DNA of 64,000 bases, taken from positions 62,001 through 126,000 of the forward strand of contig NZ_JAINVV010000003.1 of the NCBI RefSeq assembly GCF_019880585.1. Direction: 5' to 3'. How positions within the stretch are numbered: position 1 is the stretch's first letter; each line of letters starts with the position of its first letter. Under the pieces are notes generated by a model. That model did no database searches and was not told the DNA's origin. It saw only the letters and a program-made list of their open reading frames with translations. Position numbers and translations under genes: made by a program. Positions 37,231-45,298 of this stretch are shown here, piece by piece. Origin of the DNA: Sphingomonas colocasiae (GTDB lineage Bacteria > Pseudomonadota > Alphaproteobacteria > Sphingomonadales > Sphingomonadaceae).

Positions 37231-37266
37231 TGATATCGATACCAAGCAAAATTGATATCGATATCA
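37231..37266 (-). promoter_or_regulatory. Twin LacI-type operators upstream of the GH65 operon
   Basis: Two palindromes of the same sequence type. TGATATCGATACCA (37231-37244) has one mismatch to perfect symmetry; TGATATCGATATCA (37253-37266) is perfect. Their centres are 22 bp apart, about two helical turns, so two dimers would bind the same DNA face. They lie between lacI and the phosphorylase start and fit the CG-centred operators of LacI/GalR repressors. Promoter hexamers could not be assigned with confidence. Confidence 0.75.
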
Positions 37267-37289
37267 TCCGCAATGATTCAGGGAGGGGC

Positions 37290-38291
37290 TCAGGTTTGGC
37301 GGCCGATAAGACTGGCGGAAACGATCCTGGCGGATACCGGCGGGGCGGTATCGGGCTCCAGGCTGGCGAGCAGCGTCGATGCCAGCAGCCTCCCGCCCTC
37401 CGTCCAGTCCTGGCGGATGCTGGTCAGCGGCGGCACATGCGCCGCGGCGGCCGGCGAATCGTCATATCCCACCACCGAAACGTCGCGGCCCGGCAACAGG
37501 CCATGCTCGCGCATCGCCCGCATCGCACCGATCGCGACCAGATCGCTGCCGGCGAACACGCCGTCGAACGCAATGCCTTGCGCGATCAGCGACGCCATGG
37601 CGGCGGCGCCGCTTTCGATCGTGAAGCCGCTGCTCCGCGCGGCGACCAGCCGCCCGCCATGTTCGGCGATGCCGGTCCTGAACCCGTCGAGCCGGCCGGC
37701 AAGCTCGGCATGGCTGCTGTCTCCCAGGAAGATGAGCGATTGCCGGCCATGCGCGCGCATATGTTCGGCCGCCAGTTCGCCGCCCCGACGGTTGTCGCCG
37801 CCGATCACCACCACGCCGAGCGCGGATTCGACGCCGTCATCGGCGCCCCACACCACCATCGGCACATCGTGCGCGGCAAGCGCGCGAACGGCATGGTGGT
37901 GGGAGCCCTGCCCCAGCACGATGATCCCGCTCGCATCCTGCACTTCCGCGCTCATGCGCGGATCGCTGGTGGTCAACACCACCGCGAAGCCCGCCACGGC
38001 GCATTCCTGGACGATGCCCCCCAGCAGCGCCAGCGGATAGGGATCCGACATCGGCCGGTCGTCGGTCGCGGACATGTCGATCACCACCGCGACGCGCCGG
38101 CGCTGGCGCAGCCGAAGATCGCGTGCGGCCAGGTTGATCCGATAGCCCGCGGCCGCGGCGGCCTTGCGGATACGATCGCGGACTTCGGGGCGAACCAGCT
38201 CGCTGCCGCTCAACGCGCGCGACACCGTGATCTTGGAAACGCCCGCGATCCGGGCGACATCCGCCATGGTCACGCGCCCATTGTCCGCCAT
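37290..38291 (-). CDS. LacI/GalR-family transcriptional regulator
   Basis: 333 residues from ATG 38291 (MADNGRVTMADVARIAGVSK), with GGGGAAAAG upstream. The N-terminal LacI helix-turn-helix covers residues 8-30 and includes ITVSRALSGSELV; a hinge helix and a periplasmic-binding-protein-like sensor domain follow. It lies directly upstream of, and co-directional with, the GH65 operon, and the operators sit in the gap. The inducer is presumably the transported sugar or a product of it. Confidence 0.92.
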   Translation of the reverse strand: MADNGRVTMADVARIAGVSKITVSRALSGSELVRPEVRDRIRKAAAAAGYRINLAARDLRLRQRRRVAVVIDMSATDDRPMSDPYPLALLGGIVQECAVAGFAVVLTTSDPRMSAEVQDASGIIVLGQGSHHHAVRALAAHDVPMVVWGADDGVESALGVVVIGGDNRRGGELAAEHMRAHGRQSLIFLGDSSHAELAGRLDGFRTGIAEHGGRLVAARSSGFTIESGAAAMASLIAQGIAFDGVFAGSDLVAIGAMRAMREHGLLPGRDVSVVGYDDSPAAAAHVPPLTSIRQDWTEGGRLLASTLLASLEPDTAPPVSARIVSASLIGRQT

Positions 38292-38425
38292 GCGTCTTTT
38301 CCCCAATGTCGATGCCGGATCGCGGCCCGGCACCATATGACCGCGTATCCGACCGTCCGGCCACGGGCAAGAAGCCATCGGATCAGGCTGCGCGCTTCGA
38401 ACAGATGGACAGGAGAAGGCAAGGA

Positions 38426-39463
38426 ATGAGATCAGCCGTTACGATCGCGAGCCTGTTCTGCGCGGTGCCGGCCGCCGCGCAGGATCCCGCCGCGCAGCAG
38501 GTTCAGGCCTTCACCCTGCCCCCATCCAGCCAGCTCAGTGCCGAAGCCAGGCAGGTCCTCGCGCGGATGGCCGCCGCGAGAAGCCCCGATTTCAAGGGCG
38601 ATATCGCCAAGGCCCGCGCCTTTTTCCAGCGCTACAACGACGATCGCCTGGCGGAGATGCGCCAGCATTTCCAGACGAGCGAGCGGGAAGCGAAGATCGG
38701 TGGCGTTCCCGTCCATATCGTGACGCCGCGAAGCGGCATCGCCTCCCGCCAGCGCGGGCGCGTGCTGATCAATGTCCATGGCGGCGCCTTCATGTGGGGA
38801 TCGGGCAGTGGCGCATTGGTGGAAGCGATTCCGATCGCCGCCGTCATGGGGGTCGAGGTCGTCACCGTCGACTACCGGCTGACCCCGGAAAACCGCTATC
38901 CGGCAGCGTCGGAGGATGTGACGGCTGTCTATCGTGCGCTGCTCAAGGATCACCGTGCCGCCGCGATCGGCATCTATGGCTGTTCGGCGGGCGGCATCAT
39001 CACCGCGCAGGCGACCGCATGGATCCGCAAACAGGGGCTCCCAAAGCCGGGCGCGATCGGAACCTTTTGCGGAACCGGCGCGCCCTATAGCGGCGACGGC
39101 CCCTATCTGGCCGGCCCGACCACCGGATCGGGCCCAGCCCCGGTCGGCCCGCTACCCGATACGCTCCCGACCGCCTATCTCGCCGGAATAGCGGCGAGCG
39201 ATCCGCTGGCCTATCCGATGACGTCGCAGGAGGCGGTCGCCGCGATGCCGCCAACGCTGCTGCTCGCGGGAAGCCGTGATTTCGCGGCCAGCGCGCTGAC
39301 GCTCGCGCACCGCAGGCTGAGTGCTGCGGGCATATCGTCCGAACTGCATCTGTTCGACGGGCTGCCGCACGCATTCTTCGTCTGGCCGGACATGCCCGAA
39401 TCCGCCGAGGCCTATCGCCTGATCGCGCGCTTCTTCGATCGCCATCTGAAAGCCGGGCGCTGA
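38426..39463 (+). CDS. Secreted alpha/beta hydrolase, hormone-sensitive-lipase family
   Basis: 345 residues. The signal peptide MRSAVTIASLFCAVPAAAQ starts at ATG 38426, with AAGGCAAGGA just upstream, so the longer upstream frame is not used. Family IV features: oxyanion motif VHGGAFMWGSG, nucleophile elbow YGCSAGG (Ser about 187) and a C-terminal DGLPHAFFVW with the catalytic His. It is a periplasmic or secreted esterase of unknown substrate, divergent from lacI; whether it belongs to the sugar locus is unclear. Confidence 0.87.
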   Translation: MRSAVTIASLFCAVPAAAQDPAAQQVQAFTLPPSSQLSAEARQVLARMAAARSPDFKGDIAKARAFFQRYNDDRLAEMRQHFQTSEREAKIGGVPVHIVTPRSGIASRQRGRVLINVHGGAFMWGSGSGALVEAIPIAAVMGVEVVTVDYRLTPENRYPAASEDVTAVYRALLKDHRAAAIGIYGCSAGGIITAQATAWIRKQGLPKPGAIGTFCGTGAPYSGDGPYLAGPTTGSGPAPVGPLPDTLPTAYLAGIAASDPLAYPMTSQEAVAAMPPTLLLAGSRDFAASALTLAHRRLSAAGISSELHLFDGLPHAFFVWPDMPESAEAYRLIARFFDRHLKAGR

Positions 39464-39487
39464 CGAATCGCGTCCGATCCATCCGCC

Positions 39488-39572
39488 TGGTGCCCCCTCC
39501 CGGACTCGAACCGGGACGCCCGAAGGCTCGGCATTTTAAGTGCCGTGCGTCTACCAATTTCGCCAAGGGGGC
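39488..39572 (-). tRNA. tRNA-Leu (anticodon UAA)
   Basis: An 85-nt cloverleaf on the minus strand. The acceptor arms GCCCCCT / AGGGGGC pair perfectly. The anticodon loop CTTAAAA gives TAA between GGCA and TGCC arms. A long variable arm (GCCTTCGGGC) is present as expected for tRNA-Leu. The T-loop is GGTTCGAGTCC, and the 3' CCA is encoded. Confidence 0.96.
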
Positions 39573-39706
39573 GCGGCGGCCCTCATGGAACGGGGAAGCA
39601 TCGCAACGCAAGCCGTGATCGCAGGACGGGGATGAATTCGCGCGCTTCGATCGTTCTCTCCATGCCGGCCTCGTCATCGGCCGGCCTGTACAGGAGGCAG
39701 CGTATC

Positions 39707-39889
39707 ATGAGACATTCCGCCGTGGGTTGGCCCCGTATCGAGGGCGAAGGCGGCGGCGCGAAGATCCTGATCGGCATCCGGCTCGACAGGGATCTCGTCG
39801 CCGCGCTCGATGACTGGATCGCACGGGAAGACCCATCGATCAGTCGCCAGGAGGCGATCCGCCGGATGATCGTAGAGCGGCTGGGCTGA
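39707..39889 (+). CDS. Small ribbon-helix-helix (CopG/Arc-like) protein
   Basis: 60 residues from ATG 39707, with AGGAGG about 10 nt upstream. The core KILIGIRLDRDLVAALDDWI then SISRQEAIRRMIVERL follows the beta-strand/helix/helix pattern of ribbon-helix-helix DNA-binding proteins. No toxin partner is adjacent, so it is probably an orphan regulator. A GC-rich inverted repeat (39664-39685) lies just before the ribosome-binding site. Confidence 0.72.
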   Translation: MRHSAVGWPRIEGEGGGAKILIGIRLDRDLVAALDDWIAREDPSISRQEAIRRMIVERLG

Positions 39890-39951
39890 GGCGTCCGAAC
39901 GACCATCATCATTTGCCGCGCCGACGGCGTTACGGTAACCCGGATCGCAAC

Positions 39952-41454
39952 ATGAAAACCCATGGTGATCAAGCGGTGTGGCCGTACATCCGGCGCCTTG
40001 CCCGTCAGGCGGTGTGCGTCGCTCTCACGGTGGTGGCGGCATCGCTTGCCGGATGCGGCAATCAGGGCGAACCCGACGGGCCGATCCGCGTCTCCGTCAT
40101 CGGTCCCGCGCCCGAATTGGCCGCCGTTGGCCGGGATGAAGCCGCGGCACCGCAAGCGGCGCTGTTGCTGTCGATCGCGCAGGGGCTGGTCGCGCTCGAC
40201 GCATCGGGACGGATCGAACCCGGGCTGGCCCAGCGCTGGATCGTTTCGGATGACGGGCTCAGCTATATCTTCAGGTTGCGTCGCGCCGAATGGCGGCCAG
40301 GTCGCAGGGTGACGACGGAGGAACTGGCGCGCAGCCTGCGTGCGGCGGTCGATCCGGGCCGGGGCAATCGCTTCGCGCCCTATTTCAGCGCGGTGGATGA
40401 AATCGTCGCGGTCACGCCCGAAATCCTCGAAGTCCGCCTCAGCCGTCCGCGCCCGCATTTCCTGGATCTGCTTACCCAGCCGGAGATGGGCTTCCTGCAG
40501 CGCAAGCAAGGCACCGGTCCCTATCGCATCGCCGGCCAGAAAAACGGCGTCATCGCATTGGCGCCGATCGCCGATCCCGATTTTCCCGAGGAACAGCAGG
40601 CGCGCTATCCGGTCGCATTGCGCGCGGAACGCGCGGCGCGCGCGCTCGCCCGTTACGGCCGTGGTCAGGCCGATCTGGTGCTGGGAGGAACCTTCGTCGA
40701 CCTGGCCGTCGCGCGCGCGCTCGATCCGCCGGCGACGCAACTCCGTTTCGATCCGGCGCGCGGCCTGTTCGGCCTTGCGGTCACCAGCGAGGAAGGTCTT
40801 CTGAACAGCGCGGAGAATCGCGCGGCGATCGCGATGGCGATCGATCGCGATGCGCTGGTGTCGTCTTTCGGCGTTCCCAACTGGAAACCGATGCTGTCGA
40901 TCGTGCCGGATCGTCTGGAAATGCCCGGCGGCCCGGCGCTGCCCGAATGGGCCGCGCTGCCGATGGCCCAGCGCGTCGCGCTCGCCCGTGGGCGCGTCGC
41001 CGCATGGCGCGGCAACAATCCCGAATTTCCGCGTATGCGGATCGCGCTGCCCGAAGGACCCGGCGCACGACTGCTGTTCACGCGGATCGCGATCGACCTT
41101 GGCCGGATCGGCATCATCGTTCAGCGCGTTCCCTTCGAAGCACCCGCCGATCTGCGCCTGATCGACTCGGTCGCCCCCAATGACAGCGCGACCTGGTACC
41201 TCACCCGCCTGTCGTGCGAGATCGGCCTGCCTTGCGGAGAAACCGGCAGTGTCGCGCTTGCCGCCTCGCGCGCCGCATCAACGCTGGCCGAACGTGCGAC
41301 GAAGCTGCGCGAGGCCGACGCCGCCTATGCCGTCAATACGCCGTTCATTCCGCTCGCGACGCCGCTGCGCTGGTCGCTGGTCCGGCCATCGCTGCGTGGT
41401 TTCCGCACCAACAATCGTGCCGCCCATCCATTGCATCACCTGTTGAACGACTGA
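39952..41454 (+). CDS. Extracellular solute-binding lipoprotein, family 5 (peptide/nickel type)
   Basis: 500 residues. The lipoprotein signal ends SLAGC (Cys about 35). The body follows SBP_bac_5: GRIEPGLAQRWIVSDDGLSY and RVTTEELARSLRAAVDPGRG, then a late AIAMAIDRDALVSSFG. It would capture oligopeptides or similar ligands in the periplasm. No ABC permease or ATPase genes flank it, so its partner is elsewhere or it has another role. ATG 39952 is chosen as the start of the signal peptide. Confidence 0.85.
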   Translation: MKTHGDQAVWPYIRRLARQAVCVALTVVAASLAGCGNQGEPDGPIRVSVIGPAPELAAVGRDEAAAPQAALLLSIAQGLVALDASGRIEPGLAQRWIVSDDGLSYIFRLRRAEWRPGRRVTTEELARSLRAAVDPGRGNRFAPYFSAVDEIVAVTPEILEVRLSRPRPHFLDLLTQPEMGFLQRKQGTGPYRIAGQKNGVIALAPIADPDFPEEQQARYPVALRAERAARALARYGRGQADLVLGGTFVDLAVARALDPPATQLRFDPARGLFGLAVTSEEGLLNSAENRAAIAMAIDRDALVSSFGVPNWKPMLSIVPDRLEMPGGPALPEWAALPMAQRVALARGRVAAWRGNNPEFPRMRIALPEGPGARLLFTRIAIDLGRIGIIVQRVPFEAPADLRLIDSVAPNDSATWYLTRLSCEIGLPCGETGSVALAASRAASTLAERATKLREADAAYAVNTPFIPLATPLRWSLVRPSLRGFRTNNRAAHPLHHLLND

Positions 41455-41493
41455 ACACAGCTCCCATATCATTCGTTCAGGAGAGGATTTCGC

Positions 41494-41916
41494 ATGCGCG
41501 TATCACCCGATCAGTTCGAACGTATCACCCAGGGGCTACCCCAGATGGGCCGGGATCCGGCATCGATCCGCCAGCGCGTGGAGGCGATGGAGGCGGTGCT
41601 CGAGCGCGTCTTCGTCATTCCCGGCATCAACCGGCCGGTCGGGCTCGATTCGATCGTCGGGCTCGTCCCCGTGGTCGGGGATATCGTGACCGCAGCGATG
41701 GGCGCGTGGATCGTCTGGGAAGCCCGCAATCTGGGCATGTCCAAGTTCCAGCTCGCCCGCATGGCCGCCAATGTCGGGATCGACACGCTGCTCGGCGCGG
41801 TTCCGATCGCCGGCGATCTTTTCGACTTCCTCTATCGTTCGAACACCAAGAATCTGCGGATCATCAAGCGGCATCTCGACAAGCATCACCCCTCGACCGT
41901 CACGATCGAGGGATAA
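41494..41916 (+). CDS. DUF4112 family protein
   Basis: 140 residues. The centre matches the DUF4112 pattern: PVGLDSIVGLVPVVGDIVTA then two amphipathic/hydrophobic stretches and LLGAVPIAGDLFDFLYRSNT, ending in a basic tail RNLRIIKRHLDKHH-type. Function unknown; probably membrane-associated. AGGAGAGG lies upstream of the ATG. Confidence 0.85.
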   Translation: MRVSPDQFERITQGLPQMGRDPASIRQRVEAMEAVLERVFVIPGINRPVGLDSIVGLVPVVGDIVTAAMGAWIVWEARNLGMSKFQLARMAANVGIDTLLGAVPIAGDLFDFLYRSNTKNLRIIKRHLDKHHPSTVTIEG

Positions 41917-41935
41917 TCACCCGTACGGACCGCTT

Positions 41936-42787
41936 TCAGGCGGACGCGAAATCCAGGCCGATATCGGCGGCGGGCGCCGACTGGGTGAGTCTGCCGACCG
42001 AGATATAGGTGACGCCGGTCTCGGCGATCGCCCTGATCGTCTCCAACGTCACGCCGCCCGATGCTTCGGTCGGCACACGGCCGCCCACCAGTCGCACCGC
42101 GCCGCGCAATGTCGGCGGGTCCATATTGTCGAGCAGCAAATGGGTCGCGCCGGCATCGAGCGCGGGCTCTATCTGATCCACCCTGTCGACTTCGACGATG
42201 ATCCGCTCGATCCCCGCATCGACGGCGCGGCGAACGGCTTCGTCCACGCCACCGGCAACCGCGACATGATTGTCCTTGATCATCGCCGCGTCCCACAGGC
42301 CCATGCGATGATTCTGCGCGCCGCCCATCCGCGTCGCATATTTCTCGAGCAGACGCAGTCCCGGAATGGTCTTGCGCGTGTCGAGCAGGATCGCGCCGGT
42401 CCCGGCGATGGCATCGACATAGCGGCGGGTGAGCGTGGCGATGCCGGTCAGGTGCTGGACGGTGTTGAGCGCCGCGCGTTCGGCGGTCAGCATGGCGCGG
42501 GCACGACCTTTCAGGCGCAACAGGTCGGTTCCGGGCTTGACCCGGTCGCCATCCTTCACCAGCGCCTCGATCACGACATCGGGGTCGAGCGCCCTGAAAA
42601 AGGCCTCGGCGATCGGAAGGCCGGCGACGGTCACCGCCTCGCGACTGTCCATCACCCCGTCGAACACCGCATCGGCGGGGATCACGGCGGCGGAGGTGAT
42701 ATCCCCCGCATCGCCCAGATCCTCCGCCAGCGTTGCCGCCACGAACGCGCCGGGATCGAAGCCCGCCAGCGCGAAGGGCTCAGTCAC
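41936..42787 (-). CDS. nadC: Nicotinate-nucleotide pyrophosphorylase (carboxylating)
   Basis: 283 residues. It converts quinolinate and PRPP to nicotinate mononucleotide in NAD synthesis. RYVDAIAGTGAILLDTRKTI, PGLRLLEKYATRMGGAQNHR and IKDNH are the conserved substrate-binding segments. It overlaps the 3' end of nadA by 8 bp, so the two are coupled. nadB is not next to them. Confidence 0.95.
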   Translation of the reverse strand: MTEPFALAGFDPGAFVAATLAEDLGDAGDITSAAVIPADAVFDGVMDSREAVTVAGLPIAEAFFRALDPDVVIEALVKDGDRVKPGTDLLRLKGRARAMLTAERAALNTVQHLTGIATLTRRYVDAIAGTGAILLDTRKTIPGLRLLEKYATRMGGAQNHRMGLWDAAMIKDNHVAVAGGVDEAVRRAVDAGIERIIVEVDRVDQIEPALDAGATHLLLDNMDPPTLRGAVRLVGGRVPTEASGGVTLETIRAIAETGVTYISVGRLTQSAPAADIGLDFASA

Positions 42788-43790
42788 CCGTCACCTTCGC
42801 TGGCCCGAGATCGCCCATGCCGACCGTGGCGCTCGCCATTTCTAGCATGCGATCGAGCGATTTCTTCGCCGCGACGCGCATATCCTCATCGAGTTCGATC
42901 CGGGGCTCCAGGTCGCGCAGCGCGACATAGAGCTTCTCCATCGTGTTGAGCGCCATATAGGGGCAGATATTGCAGTTGCAGTTGCCGTCCGCGCCCGGCG
43001 CGCCGATGAAGGTCTTTTCCGGAACCGCCTTTTCCATCTGGTGGATGATGTGCGGTTCGGTCGCGACGATCAGCGTGTCGCCCGCCATCGTCTTCGCATA
43101 TTCCAGGATGCCGCTCGTCGCGCCAACATAGTCGGCATGGTCGAGCACATGCGCCGGGCATTCCGGGTGCGCCGCGACCGGGGCGCCGGGATATTGCGCC
43201 TTGAGTTTCAGCAACTCGGTCTCGCTGAATGCCTCGTGCACGATGCAGACGCCCGGCCACAACAGCATGTCGCGCCCCACCTTGCGCTTCAGATAACCAC
43301 CAAGATGCCGGTCGGGCCCGAAGATGATCTTCTGATCCTTGGGGATCTGGCTCAGGATCTTTTCGGCCGAGGAACTCGTCACGATGATGTCGGAGAGCGC
43401 CTTCACCGCCGCCGAGCAGTTGATATAGGTCAGCGCGATGTGATCGGGATGCGCCTCGCGAAAGGCCTTGAAGGTTTCGGGCGGGCAGGAATCCTCCAGG
43501 CTGCACCCGGCCTCCATGTCGGGCAGGATCACGATCTTCTGCGGGCTCAGGATCTTCGCGGTCTCCGCCATGAAGCGGACGCCGCAAAAGGCGATCACAT
43601 CGGCGTCGGTTTCCGCCGCCTTGCGCGACAGCTCCAGCGAATCTCCCACGAAATCGGCCAGATCCTGGATTTCGGGCTTCTGGTAATAATGCGCCAGGAT
43701 CACGGCGTTGCGTTCCTTGCGCAGCCTTTCGATCTCGGCGCGCAGGTCCAGCCCCGTCAGGCTTCCGCCAATTCCACCACGTGCATCCAT
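42780..43790 (-). CDS. nadA: Quinolinate synthase A
   Basis: 336 residues from ATG 43790. A 4Fe-4S enzyme that condenses iminoaspartate with dihydroxyacetone phosphate to quinolinate. AVILAHYYQKPEIQDLADFV is the typical N-terminal segment. The three cluster Cys are expected in YINCSAAVKA, WPGVCIVHE and CNCNICPYM, all present. The frame stays open upstream to 43865 through a palindrome-rich stretch that is unlikely to be coding. First gene of nadA-nadC. Confidence 0.95.
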   Translation of the reverse strand: MDARGGIGGSLTGLDLRAEIERLRKERNAVILAHYYQKPEIQDLADFVGDSLELSRKAAETDADVIAFCGVRFMAETAKILSPQKIVILPDMEAGCSLEDSCPPETFKAFREAHPDHIALTYINCSAAVKALSDIIVTSSSAEKILSQIPKDQKIIFGPDRHLGGYLKRKVGRDMLLWPGVCIVHEAFSETELLKLKAQYPGAPVAAHPECPAHVLDHADYVGATSGILEYAKTMAGDTLIVATEPHIIHQMEKAVPEKTFIGAPGADGNCNCNICPYMALNTMEKLYVALRDLEPRIELDEDMRVAAKKSLDRMLEMASATVGMGDLGPAKVTGD

Positions 43791-43853
43791 GTCCCTCGGA
43801 TCCTTGCTGTGTCGTCGCACCCGCATTCGCGGGATCGCGCTGCCTTTAATACC

Positions 43854-43882
43854 GTCATTCCGCAAGCAGAAGCGGGAATGAC
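43854..43882. repeat. REP-like palindrome upstream of nadA
   Basis: Arms GTCATTCCGC / GCGGGAATGAC, with one unpaired base and an 8-nt loop. It lies between the MBL-hydrolase gene and nadA and is of the same style as the palindromes at 20312, 26949 and 61538. Confidence 0.55.
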
Positions 43883-43886
43883 CATC

Positions 43887-44753
43887 TCAGTCGATCAATT
43901 GCCAGTCCTGCCCGGTTTCACGAACCACGCCGCGGTCGCGCATGTCGATCAGATGCGCCAGCACCGATCGCCCTGCGGCGGGATAAAGTCTGGGGTCGAT
44001 ACCCTTGTACATCTGCTCGACCATCACCGGAATTTCACCGGTTCCTCCCTTCAGCAGCCGCAATATCTGCCCCTCGCGCTGCTTGCGATGGCCGATCAGG
44101 CCGCGCACGAAGCGCTGTGGGCGCTCCACCGGATCGCCATGCGCGGGGTAATAGACGATATCCTCACGCTCCATCAGCAGCGCCAGGCTCTTCATATAGG
44201 CCGCCATGTCGCCGTCGGGCGGGGAAACCACGCTTGTCGACCAGCCCATCACATGATCGCCGGTGAACAGCGCCTTTTCCTCGGGCAGAGCCAGGCAGAG
44301 ATGGTTGGAGGTATGGCCGGGGGTCGCCACCGCGGCCAGGCTCCAGTCTGCGCCCGTGATCGCCTCGCCATCGGCCAGCACGCGATCGGGTGCATAGTGG
44401 CGATCGAACGCGGCGTCGGCGCGCGGGCCGCTATCGTCGAGCACGAGCGGCGCGCAGCCGATTACCGGCGCACCGGTCGCATCGCGCAATGGTGCCGCGG
44501 CCGGGCTGTGGTCGCGATGGGTGTGGGTGCAGCAGATCGCGACCACGCGCTCACCACGAACCGCGTTCAGGATCGCGTCGACATGGGCCGGATCGTCGGG
44601 GCCGGGATCGATCACCGCGACCTCGCCATTGCCGACGACATAGGTCTGGGTGCCGCTATAGGTGAACGGGCTGGGGTTGGGCGCCAGGATGCGCCGCACC
44701 AGCGGAGTCAGCCGCATCGTCTGGCCGGTGGGAAAATCGTCCATGGCGCCCAT
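43887..44753 (-). CDS. MBL-fold metallo-hydrolase (LACTB2-like)
   Basis: 288 residues. The metallo-beta-lactamase motif is CTHTHRDHSPAAAPL (HxHxDH), with further ligands in TPGHTSNHLC and FTGDHVMGW. The C-terminal 80 residues form a small winged-helix-like tail (GLIGHRKQREGQILRLLKGG), as in the LACTB2/hydroxyacylglutathione-hydrolase-like group. The substrate is unknown. A second ATG lies three codons in (44744); no clear Shine-Dalgarno decides between them. Confidence 0.85.
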   Translation of the reverse strand: MGAMDDFPTGQTMRLTPLVRRILAPNPSPFTYSGTQTYVVGNGEVAVIDPGPDDPAHVDAILNAVRGERVVAICCTHTHRDHSPAAAPLRDATGAPVIGCAPLVLDDSGPRADAAFDRHYAPDRVLADGEAITGADWSLAAVATPGHTSNHLCLALPEEKALFTGDHVMGWSTSVVSPPDGDMAAYMKSLALLMEREDIVYYPAHGDPVERPQRFVRGLIGHRKQREGQILRLLKGGTGEIPVMVEQMYKGIDPRLYPAAGRSVLAHLIDMRDRGVVRETGQDWQLID

Positions 44754-44834
44754 GTGGCAGCTTCCGCGCGCGAAACAAGATCGGGCGACGCCACGGATGC
44801 GCGGCGCCGCCCGATTCCCTCCCCGAGACGCGGA

Positions 44835-45275
44835 TTATTTGTTGGCGCCGCCGGCCCTGAGCTGCTCGATCTGCTTGTCGAGCGAAGCGATCACCTTCTC
44901 GCGCTGGGCGTCACTCAGCATCTTCTCCTCGCCGATCTGCGTACGCGCCTTTTCCAGCGCGGCGATCAGCGTGCCGTCATCCGGCGCGCAGACGACGATG
45001 CGGCTCTTGTTGGTCTTGCCGTCCGCGCCCGACTTGTCGTTTTCGTCGATCTGCGCACGCTTGCCCTTGCAGTGCTCACTGGCCGCCAGCATTGCCTTCT
45101 CGCGCGCCGCATCGACATCGACCTCGGAGGTGCTGCCATCGCGCTTGTGGATGACGATCTTCTTGACCTGGCTTGCCTCGGCCTTGTCGCCATCATTGTG
45201 CGGATGAGCCTGTACCGCCGTACCCGAGAGCAGCAGCGCCGCGCCGCAGGCCAACATCTTCGCGATCTTCCTCAT
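44835..45275 (-). CDS. Small secreted protein linked to the BlaR1-like protease
   Basis: 146 residues from ATG 45275, with AGGAGGAAAG upstream. The signal peptide MRKIAKMLACGAALLLSGTA is followed by VQAHPHND. The mature part has two Cys (EHCKGKRAQ, SRIVVCAPDDGT) and a charged helix near the end (DAQREKVIASLDKQIEQLRA). The Cys-spaced segment plus helix resembles the C-terminal tail of the neighbouring M56 protease. It starts 23 nt after the protease stop, so it is in the same operon. Function unknown. Confidence 0.8.
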   Translation of the reverse strand: MRKIAKMLACGAALLLSGTAVQAHPHNDGDKAEASQVKKIVIHKRDGSTSEVDVDAAREKAMLAASEHCKGKRAQIDENDKSGADGKTNKSRIVVCAPDDGTLIAALEKARTQIGEEKMLSDAQREKVIASLDKQIEQLRAGGANK

Positions 45276-45298
45276 TCGACTTTCCTCCTCCGCTTCGT

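Noticed and set aside
39488-39572. tRNA-Leu as an attachment site of a genomic island
   Set aside because: No integrase and no repeated 3' end of the tRNA were seen nearby; flanking genes have the same composition.
39707-39889. Antitoxin of a toxin-antitoxin pair
   Set aside because: The ribbon-helix-helix protein has no small toxin gene on either side; the downstream gene is a 500-residue solute-binding lipoprotein.
43791-43865. N-terminal extension of nadA
   Set aside because: The extra frame runs through a REP-like palindrome, and the family N-terminus begins at ATG 43790.
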